This document shows positions 11,750 to 21,590 of a DNA stretch of 64,000 nt, piece after piece. The notes under the pieces were generated by a model that saw nothing but the letters and a program-made list of their open reading frames with translations, searched no databases and was not told the origin of the DNA. Both the position numbers and the translations under genes were made by a program. Each line of letters starts with the position of its first letter. Within the stretch, counting starts at the first letter, position 1. Source of the stretch: Cherax quadricarinatus (lineage: Eukaryota > Arthropoda > Malacostraca > Decapoda > Parastacidae); the NCBI RefSeq assembly GCF_038502225.1, contig NC_091307.1:23479288-23543287 (forward strand). Reading direction: 5' to 3'.

Positions 11750-11850
11750 GCGCGCGCACCACCCAGCAGCCGCCAGGCTGTGACGTAAACTCTCATGATT
11801 GGCTGAGCCTCTGTGACGTATTCAATGATGATTAGCTGTTGGCTCTTACT
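11750..11850. promoter_or_regulatory. Conserved 100-bp core with promoter-like boxes, copy 1
   Basis: TGACGTAA (11781), ATTGG, an inverted CCAAT box (11798), and TGACGTA (11814) lie within 40 bp downstream of a GC-rich GCGCGCGCACCACCCAGCAG. About 100 bases are essentially identical to 21110-21210, while flanks differ by substitutions and indels. CRE-like and CCAAT boxes are typical of RNA polymerase II promoters; use as a promoter is inferred. Confidence 0.4.
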
Positions 11851-11888
11851 GTTCTATTTACCTACCTCACAGATTATATTTAGGTTAT

Positions 11889-12030
11889 AATTCAATTCAA
11901 TTCAATTCAAGTTTATTCTCTATAAGGGCTACAATGTGGGGTTTACAGGTTTTGGGTATTGTGTGGCTTACATGTTATAAAATACTAATTACAGAGGGGG
12001 CCACTAGGACACCTAGCATGGCTAGGCATG
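11889..12030 (-). mobile_element. LINE-B 3' end fragment with (TTCAA)n tail
   Basis: The sequence from AAGTTTATTCTCTATAAGG to CCTAGCATGGCTAGGCATGG matches 229-360, with a short (TTCAA)n tail on the left. Absence from the paralogous block at 21240 shows that it inserted after the duplication. Confidence 0.85.
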
Positions 12031-12309
12031 GCCAGAAAGGTTGATTGAGTTTTCATTAGTAGGACACCATAGCGCTGGAAATATTTTGTACTAAATGACA
12101 AAAATGTGGACCAAGAAGAAAGTTCCCTTTCTTCTTTTTTAATCAAAATATAAGAAACTAATAACCTCTATACATCTCTATGGCAGTTATTTAGTTAAGA
12201 AATATTAATTAACATGATTATTCAAATCTAAAAATATTTCGGTAAATTAATTTATATTTATGTAAAACTGAAGAGCACTATTTAGTGTTCCTTAAACTGT
12301 TGGCTTGAT

Positions 12310-12370
12310 TCATTCATTAGAGGTTCGCCGGTACTTCCGGCCCGGGTCTTCTCCATATGGTGACCCGGCT
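12310..12370. mobile_element. 61-bp insertion with 12-bp target duplication
   Basis: TGTTGGCTTGAT occurs at 12298-12309 and 12371-12382, bracketing a GC-rich 61-bp insert with CGGCCCGGGTCTTCTCC. The paralogous block near 21478 has the single TGTTGGCTTGAT without insert, which is a natural empty site. The insert may be a short SINE fragment; I do not recognise the family. Confidence 0.75.
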
Positions 12371-12470
12371 TGTTGGCTTGATGCTGGCAAAGGGCTCTTG
12401 ATCCAAGAAATTAGAGAGGCCTTCCCCGTTCTCACATCAAAACTCATTACCTTCTGATTCCTACGTGCTT

Positions 12471-12618
12471 AATGCTTCCCTATAAATATAACACATTCTG
12501 TCGAATTTTCAATTTTTTACCATGGCGTGAGGTGCTTTCCTATTAATGCTTCCCTATAAATATAACACATTCTGTCGAATTTTCAATTTTCTACCATGGC
12601 GTGAGGTGCTTTCCTACT
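12471..12618. repeat. 74-bp tandem duplication
   Basis: Two nearly identical copies of a 74-bp segment starting AATGCTTCCCTATAAATAT lie at 12471-12544 and 12545-12618. Confidence 0.9.
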
Positions 12619-12733
12619 CTACCCTATATTTTTCCAATCTTTAAGCATATTTCAGGAATATCCATATATACTTATATTAATTTGTTATGTGTATAAAGTA
12701 TTATTTATATGAAGTTATAATTTCAGCCTAGTG

Positions 12734-12854
<121 letters not shown>

Positions 12855-12885
12855 CAATGAAAACTAAGCGTTAAACCCACAAGAG

Positions 12886-12955
12886 TCTGGAGTTTACCTG
12901 GAGAGAGTTCCGGGGGTCAACGCCCCCGCGGCCCGGTCTGTGACCAGGCCTCCTG
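12886..12955 (-). mobile_element. LINE-C 3' terminal fragment
   Basis: The minus-strand copy of the last 70 bases of LINE-C (GTTCCGGGGGTCAACGCCCC). Just left of it (12853-12885) lies an S1 fragment with AGCGTTAAACCCACAAG. Confidence 0.8.
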
Positions 12956-13035
12956 AACTAATTAATAGTTAAATAATTTTGTATACATACTGATGAATAT
13001 ACTACAGTGAGATCAACATTGTATATTCTGTGCTC

Positions 13036-14333
<1,298 letters not shown>

Positions 14334-15229
14334 AAACCTATATTATGCATTAAGGTATTCTTGACTGATAATGACCAAGTTACGTATAGCCTCAAGGCTT
14401 CACACTTTCGTAAATAAGTTTCTCAGAAACATGATCATCTTTTGCCCTGATACCTTCATGTGAAATGCCACCTTGAAGGTAATGTACTTTGATTCGAGGA
14501 AAGAGAGCAGAGCTTCAAATTTCTCGGCTCTAGAGCAGTTCACTAGTATCTTGGTACCTGGATATTATTATTATAACACAAAAGAAGCTCTAAAAGTACC
14601 TGGATATCAACCCAGATTTAAAATATAACTTCTTATTGTTACATTCCAGAAAATGACTAAACCCGTAGGGGTCATAGCGCCTGTGGAATACGAAACGCTG
14701 TTTCCAGTAGGAAAAGTTCAGCTCCTTGAATCAAGAGCCTCTCACAGGATCACTGAGGTAGAGGGGACTCGGCTAATGGGATATATTTTTCATGGAGAGC
14801 GCTAAACCCATAGGAGTCACACGACTTGAGAATGTGGGAATTTGATCTAAGGGTAGCTAAATTTCCTTGGAAATTTCCTTGGATCAAAAACCATTTACCA
14901 CAGACCCTTTGAAAAGTATATCCAGTTTTAATACATTAAAAATTACAAGTAATTTCATGATGGAAGTGCCAAACCCACAGGGCTCATTATCTATGGAATG
15001 CGAAATTCGTTCAATGGAGAGTAGTTCAAATTCTTTATATCACTTTCCACAATACTATTCAATGTTGCAGCAGCCTACTACACAGCTCTCTCATTTTTTA
15101 TAAGCAGTACATACATCCCTCTTGTTATGAGAGGGGGTTTCAAGTTTATCTACTACAAAAGGTAAGTATGTTAAATAAAAGGACGCAAGTGCAGCTAATG
15201 TGACATTTTATTGTGGCAACGTTTTGCTC
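14334..15229. other. Unassigned, with several S1 fragments
   Basis: No gene is visible. S1-related pieces lie at about 14651-14770 (GACTAAACCCGTAGGGGTCA, then TTGAATCAAGAGCCTCTCAC), 14790-14890 (AGCGCTAAACCCATAGGAGT) and 14955-15015. A microinsertion at 14565-14595 is listed separately. Confidence 0.6.
14565..14595 (+). mobile_element. 31-bp S1 micro-insertion with 11-bp target duplication
   Basis: GTACCTGGATA at 14554-14564 and 14596-14606 brackets TTATTATTATAAC and AAGAAGCTCTAAAA, the terminal part of S1. It is the shortest member seen here. Confidence 0.8.
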
Positions 15230-15570
15230 TCCAGGAGCTTTGGACGGTACACGTGGGGGCCCTTCAAGGGAGCCGAGTTCATACCAGTGAGGGAATAGGG
15301 AGCCCCTCAAGGAACTGGGGGCAACCGTACGTAGAGGAGGCCCTCACGAACATGAGCAACCCCACTAAAGACTTCATGGACAAGGGCTCCGCTCTGGGAG
15401 GCCCTCGTGAGAAATAGTACTAAAGGGAAAACTTCATGGACAGGGGTCAATCACCGTGGGAGGCCCTCGCGGGCAAGGGCTCAACTGTGGGAGGCCCTCA
15501 TAAGCAAGAACTCCACTCTGGAAGGCCCTCATAAGCAACAACTCCACTCTGGGAGGCCTTGAAAGCAATC
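15230..15570. repeat. Minisatellite related to 3240-3642
   Basis: It opens with GTACACGTGGGGGCCC, as at 3246, and continues as diverged units with GGGAGGCCCTC and CTCCACTCTGG. The array is short and degenerate. Confidence 0.75.
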
Positions 15571-15644
15571 ACTTAAGGTTAACTCCTTGGCTTTACCCAA
15601 TTATCAGTGGACGTTAATTATTCATTTTTTTTAATTATCATTCA

Positions 15645-16450
15645 AGGCTTGTTTCTTGCTTTACATACGAGGATCATTCTTCGCTTTATCTACCATACGA
15701 GGCTCAGTCCTCTCATTATCATGAGGCTCATTCCTCGCTTTACCTTTCATACGAGGCTCATTCATTACTTATTATGAGGCTCATTCCTCGCTTTACCTGT
15801 CATACGATGCTCATTCCTCATTACTTATACGAGGCCCATTCTTCTCATTACTTATACGAGGCTCATTCCTCTCATTACTTATACGACTCATTCCTCATTA
15901 CTTATCATTCGAGGCTCATTCCTCGCTTCACATATCATACGAGACTCGTTCCTCTCATTACTTATCATACGAAGCTCATTCCTTTCATTACTTATCATAC
16001 GAGGCTCATTCCTCGCTGTACCTAACATACGAGGGTAATTCCTCTCTTCACCTATCATACGATAATCATTCCTCGCTTATACGAGGCTGATCCCTTGCTT
16101 TATCATAAGAGGCTCATTCCTCGCTTTGCTTATCATACGAGGCTCACTCCTCCCTTTACCCATCATGCAAGGATCATTCCTCGTTGTATCTATCATAAGA
16201 TGCTCATTCCTCACTTTACCTATCATACGATCATAACTTGTTTTACCTATCAGACAAGTCGCAGGTTATTACTCACTTTGACTCACGAAATCGTAATGAC
16301 ACGATTGCAAACAAACCATACCACAGGCGGGATTTGAGACTCTGACCGCGGGTTCAAATCCAGCCCGTGGTATGGTTTATTACTCACCTTACCTAACATA
16401 CAATTATCATTCCTCGTTTCACCTTTCATACGAGGCTCATTCTTCGTTTT
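15645..16450. repeat. About 30-bp minisatellite
   Basis: Diverged units with core ACGAGGCTCATTCCTCGCTT and ACCTATCATACGAGG spacing; roughly 22-25 copies. The array is split by a 100-bp fold-back element at 16277-16376 and resumes after it. Confidence 0.9.
16277..16376 (+). mobile_element. 100-bp fold-back tRNA-like element
   Basis: TTATTACTCAC at 16266-16276 and 16377-16387 is an 11-bp target duplication. The insert starts TTTGACTCACGAAATCGT, continues to AAACCATACCAC, then turns back through a tRNA-like segment with B-box-like GGGTTCAAATCC (16350) to GTGGTATGGT, so its halves pair. The same 5' start and the same tRNA-like 3' end bound the 1.5-kb composite at 34639-36137. Confidence 0.7.
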
Positions 16451-17277
16451 AGCAAGAATCAAAATTTTCTTGAAAATTTAATATTAAAAAAATTCTAAAT
16501 AGGATGTGCATTTGTCTGGCGCTCAGTAGACGGAGGATCAAGCCTCCACCACGTCCTGCGCTAAATAACCCACATGCATTTAGTGCTTAACATGAATTAT
16601 TAAAAAAATCTAAACTATAATAAATCTGAAAAGAATTATAATTTATTAAAAAATAAATCCTCAACCAAAGAACTCTAATTCAATTATTCGTAACTCATAC
16701 TATCCCTTAGCTCAGGAACAAGCCTACGGGGAATGGGAGAAAAACATGTTTGATGCGAGTAGGGCGATTCAGTTCGTTAGAACGAAGTTCTTCACCGTCA
16801 AGACACCCCTCCCCCATGATGTATTCACGATACTGGTAACTATTATAATGGGGAAGTGTTAAGCAACAGGGGTCATAAAGTACCTGGGTAGTCAGCACCG
16901 TGGATCAAAAGCCCTTCAATAGCGTCAGCTTCACATTTTTGATACCGGCTGCCATATTATAGTGCTAAACCTGTAGAGGTCAGTGCCTGAGCAACCAATA
17001 TCTTGAATCATGAGCCTTGAACTCATATCAAGGCCCCCCACAATGGGTTAATATACTGGTAAGCAATTTAAATCAAGTGATGGGGCCACAGTGCCTGGAT
17101 AATATGCAATATCTGGCCTTAATTAATGGACATACCACCTCCAATTACTTGGAATAAGAGCGCTTAACCGTCGCAGCAGCAACTTCCCTAAACGGGGTTG
17201 GTGGCCATATGAAGACATTTTCAAAATTTAGAAACTTTTATCACTAGCTGTGTCACATTAATAATTAACATATAAGT
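16451..17277. other. Unassigned AT-rich sequence with S1 fragments
   Basis: No gene is supported. S1-related pieces are at about 16850-16935 and 16955-17040 (GTGCTAAACCTGTAGAGGTC, TTGAATCATGAGCCTTGAAC). Confidence 0.5.
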
Positions 17278-18396
17278 TGATGCTGCAGTTGACATCTGGT
17301 CGGGAACCAAGCAGTTGACATCTGGTCGGGAACCAAGCAGTTGACATCTGGTCGGGAACCAAGCAGTTGACATCTGGTCTGGAGCCAAGCAGTTGACATT
17401 GGTCTGGAGCTAAGTAGTTGACATCTGGTCGGGAACCAAGCAGTTGACATCTGGTCGGGAACCAAGCAGTTGACATCTGGTCTGGAGCCAAGCAGTTGAC
17501 ATTGGTCTGGAGCTAAGCAGTTGACATCTGGTCTGGAGCCAAGCAGTTGACATTGGTCTGGAGCTAAGCAGTTGACATCTGGTCTGGAGCCTAGCAGTTG
17601 ACATTGGTCTGGAGCCAAGCAGTTGACATTGGTCGGGAGCTAAGCAGTTGACATTGGTCTGGAGCTAAGCAGTTGACATTGGTCTGGAGCTAAGCAGTTG
17701 ACATTGGTCTGGAGCTAAGCAGTTGACATTGGTCTGGAGCTAAGCAGTTGACATTGGTCTGGAGCCAAGCAGTTGACATTGGTCTGGAGCTAAGCAGTTG
17801 ACATTGGTCTGGAGCTAAGCAGTTGACATTGGTCTGGAGCCAAGCAGTTGACATTGGTCTGGAGCTAAGCAGTTGACATTGGTCTGGAGCTAAGCAGTTG
17901 ACATTGGTCTGGAGCCAAGCAGTTGACATTGGTCTGGAGCCAAGCAGTTGACATTGGTCTGGAGCTAAGCAGTTGACATTGGTCTGGAGCTAAGCAGTTG
18001 ACATCTGGTCTGGAGCCAAGCAGTTGACATTGGTCTGGAGCTAAGCAGTTGACATCTGGTCTGGAGCCAAGCAGTTGACATTGGTCTGGAGCCAAGCAGT
18101 TGACATTGGTCTGGAGCTAAGCAGTTGACATTGGTCTGGAGCTAAGCAGTTGACATTGGTCTGGAGCTAAGCAGTTGACATTGGTCTGGAGCCAAGCAGT
18201 TGACATTGGTCTGGAGCTAAGCAGTTGACATTGGTCTGGAGCTAAGCAGTTGACATTGGTCTGGAACCAAGCAGTTGACATTGGTCTGGAGCCAAGCAGT
18301 TGGCATTGGTCTGGAGCTAAGCAGTTGACATCTGGTCTGGAGCCAAGCAGTTGACATCTGGTCTGGAGCCTAGCAGTTGACATCTGGTCTGGAGCC

Positions 18397-18432
18397 AATT
18401 ATTATTATAATAAAAAAGAAGCGCTAAACCAG
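18397..18432 (+). mobile_element. S1 micro-insertion in minisatellite
   Basis: ATTATTATTATAAT, an A-run and AGAAGCGCTAAACC interrupt the 26-bp array. An identical insert sits 865 bp downstream; array units around both match, so one insertion was later duplicated with the satellite. Confidence 0.85.
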
Positions 18433-19261
18433 TCTGGAGCCAAACAGTTGACATTGGTCTGGAGCTAAGCAGTTGGCATCTGGTCTGGAGCCTAGCAGTT
18501 AACATCTTGTCTGGAGCCAAGAAGTTGACATCTGGTCTGGAGCCAGGCAGTTATCTGGTCTGGAGCCAGGAAGTTATCTGGTCTGGAGCCAAGCAGCTGA
18601 CATCTGGTCTGGAGCCAAGCAGCTGACATCTGGTCTGGAGCCAAGCAGCTGACATCTGGTCCGGAGCCAAGCAGCTGACATCTGGTCTGGAGGCAAGTAG
18701 TTGACATCTGATCGGGAACCAAGCAATTGACATATGGTCTGGAGCCAAGCAGTTGACATCTGGTCTGGAGCCAAACAGTTGATATTGGTCTGAAGCCAAG
18801 CAGTTCACATCTGGTCTGGAACCAAGCAGTTGACATCTGGTCTGCAGCCAAACAGTTGACATCTGGTCTGGAGCCAAACAGTTGACATCTGGTCAGGAGT
18901 CAAACAGTTGACATCTGGTCTGGAGCCAAGCAGTTGACATCTGATATAGAGCCAAACAGCTGACATCTGGTCTGGAGCTAAGCAGTTGACATCTGGTCTG
19001 GAGCCAAGCAGTTGACATTGGTCTGGAGCTAAGCAGTTGACATCTGGTCTGGAGCCTAGCAGTTAACATCTGGTCTGGAGCCAAGCAGTTGACATCTGGT
19101 CTGGAGCCAAGCAGTTGACATCTGGTCTGGAGCCAAGCAGTTGACATTGGTCTGGAGCCAAGCAGTTGACATTGGTCTGGAGCCAAGCAGTTGGCATTGG
19201 TCTGGAGCCAAGCAGTTGACATCTGGTCTGGAGCCTAGCAGTTGACATCTGGTCTGGAGCC

Positions 19262-19297
19262 AATTATTATTATAATAAAAAAGAAGCGCTAAACCAG
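19262..19297 (+). mobile_element. S1 micro-insertion, duplicated copy
   Basis: Same insert and same flanking unit variants as 18397-18432, including the following unit with AAACAGTTGACATTGG. This marks a higher-order duplication rather than a second transposition. Confidence 0.85.
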
Positions 19298-20854
19298 TCT
19301 GGAGCCAAACAGTTGACATTGGTCTGGAGCTAAGCAGTTGGCATCTGGTCTGGAGCCTAGCAGTTAACATCTGGTCTGGAGCCAAGCAGTTGACATCTGG
19401 TCTGGAGCCAAGCAGTTATCTGGTCTGGAGCCAAGCAGCTGACATCTGGTCTGGAGCCAAGCAGCTGACATCTGGTCTGGAGCCAAGAAGTTGACATCTG
19501 GTCTGGAGCCAAGCAGTTATCTGGTCTGGAGCCAAGCAGCTGACATCTGGTCTGGAGGCAAGTAGTTGACATCTGATCGGGAACCAAGCAATTGACATAT
19601 GGTCTGGAGCCAAGCAGTTGACATCTGGTCTGGAGCCAAACAGTTGATATTGGTCTGAAGCCAAGCAGTTGACATCTGGTCTGGAACCAAGCAGTTAACA
19701 TCTGGTCTGGAGCCAAGCAGTTGACATCTGGTCTGGAGTCAAACAGTTGACATCTGGTCTGGAGCCAAGCAGTTGACATCTGGTATAGAGCCAAACAGCT
19801 GACATCTGGCCTGGACCCAAGCAGTTGACATCTGGTCTGGAACCAAGCAGTTGACATCTGGTAGGGAGCCAAACAGTTGACATCTGGTCTGGAGTCAAGC
19901 AGTTGACATCTGGTCTGGAGCCACACAGTTGACATCTGGTCTGGAGCCAAACAGTTGACATCTGGTAGGGAGCCAAACAGTTGACATCCGGTCGGGAGCC
20001 AAGCAGTTGACATCTGGTCGGGAGTCAAGCAGTTGACGTCTGGTCTGGAGCCAAACAGTTGACATCTGGTAGGGAGCCAAACAGTTGACATCTGGTCGGG
20101 AGCCAAGCAGTTGACATCTGGTCGGGAGTCAAGCAGTTGACGTCTGGTCTGGAGCCAAACAGTTGACATTTGGTCTGGAGCCAAGCTGTTGACATCTGGT
20201 CTGGAGCCAAGCAGTTGACATCTGGTAGGGAGCCAAACAGTTGACATCCGGTCGGGAGCCAAGCAGTTGACATCTGGTCGGGAGTCAAGCAGTTGACGTC
20301 TGGTTTGGAGCCAAACAGTTGACATCTGGTAGGGAGCCAAACAGTTGACATCTGGTCGGGAGCCAAGCAGTTGACATCTGGTCGGGAGTCAAGCAGTTGA
20401 CGTCTGGTCTGGAGCCAAACAGTTGACATTTGGTCTGGAGCCAAGCAGTTGACATCTGGTCTGGAGCCATACAGTTGACATCTGGTCTGGAGCCAAGCAG
20501 TTGACATCTAGTCTGGAACCAAGCAGTTGACATCTGACCTGGAGCCAAACAGTTGACATCTGGTTTGGAGCTAAGCAGTTGACATCTGATCTGGAGCCAA
20601 ACAGTTGACATCTGGTTTGGAGAAAAGCAGTTGACATCTGGTCTGGAGCCAAACGGGTTGACATCTGGTTGGGAGCCAAGCAATTGACATCTGGTCGGGA
20701 GTCAAGCATTTGACATCTGGTCTAGAGCCAAGCAGTTGACATCTGGTCTGGAGCCAAGCAGTTGACATCTGGTCTGGAGCCAAGCAGTTGACATCTGGTC
20801 GGGAGCCAAGCAGCTGACATCTGATCTGGGGTCCAACAATGGGCTCTGGCCTAG

Positions 20855-21512
20855 GATGAACCATCGTTTCTGGAAATGAAACAAACATGTCATTGCCTAC
20901 ATTTACGGGGAAAATCAATTCACACAAAATTTCTAATATATTTCGCAAGTAAACAGCGCCATAGTTAAACACAGTGAACACATTACACTCTGAAAACATT
21001 GTAACTGTTAATGAACAGTTATTGCCAAGATATTTTGAAGAAATTGCTCACCAAAGGGGTAGAGAACCCCCATGCTATTTTCTGCTGGAGGCGACTGAGG
21101 GGGAAGAAAGCGCGCGCACCACCCAGCAGCCGCCAGGCTGTGACGTAAACTCTCATGATTGGCTGAGCCTCTGTGACGTATTCAATGATGATTAGCTGTT
21201 GGCTCTTACTTTTCTATTTATCTACCTCATAGATTATATTTAGGTTTTAATTGACTGGATCTTCGCGCCAGAAGAGTAACTGAGTTTTCATTAGTGGCGG
21301 CACCACAGCGCTGGAATTATTTCTTACTAAATGACAAAATGTGAACCAAGAAGAAGGCTCCCTTTCTCGTTAAATTACAATATAAGAAACCAACCTCCAT
21401 ACATCTCTATGAGCAGTTATTTAGTTAATAAAAAAGTATAATCATTATTGTTGTTTGCATTAAATTTATTAAAAGTGTTGGCTTGATGCTGGTGAAGGGT
21501 TCTTCATCCAAG
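20855..21512. other. Duplicated block, copy 2 (satellite 3' flank)
   Basis: Paralogue of 11528-12415 lacking the LINE-B end and the 61-bp insert, so it represents the older state at both sites. The last satellite units before it (20822-20850, CTGGGGTCCAACAATGGGC) look more like the other array than like their own, which indicates that the array body was replaced after the duplication. Confidence 0.85.
21110..21210. promoter_or_regulatory. Conserved 100-bp core with promoter-like boxes, copy 2
   Basis: TGACGTAA (21141), ATTGG (21158) and TGACGTA (21174) lie at the same spacing as in copy 1 at 11750-11850. Confidence 0.4.
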
Positions 21513-21590
21513 GATTCTTATATACCCCTCTCCTTTAAATATAACATTATCTCCTATTTCCCAGGTGGGTAGGAAGTGGTATCAGATACC

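Larger units (their letters stand above)
11528..12415. other. Duplicated block, copy 1 (satellite 3' flank)
   Basis: This unique-looking segment following the 25-bp array is paralogous to 20855-21512, which follows the 25/26-bp array. Shared landmarks are ACCATCGTTTCTGGAAATGA, GTTAATGAACAGTTATTGCC, a conserved 100-bp core (11750-11850) and TTGGCTTGATGCTGG. Copy 1 has gained a LINE-B end (11889-12030) and a 61-bp insert (12310-12370). No coding frame is conserved between the copies. Confidence 0.85.
17278..20850. repeat. 25/26-bp minisatellite, about 140 copies
   Basis: Units with core AGTTGACATCTGGTCTGGAG (26 bp) or its one-base-shorter form AGTTGACATTGGTCTGGAG (25 bp) fill 3.6 kb. They are homologous to the 25-bp units of 10514-11527. 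Variants cluster by neighbourhood: the 25-bp form dominates 17500-18330, GGTCGGGAG types dominate 19980-20400. An 865-bp segment carrying an S1 insert is duplicated (18397 and 19262). Open frames here are by-products of the repeat. Confidence 0.95.

Noticed and set aside
15774..16337. Arg/Ile/Pro-rich repeat open frames in the 30-bp array
   Set aside because: Unit length is a multiple of 3, so a frame stays open by chance; edges do not continue into unique coding sequence.
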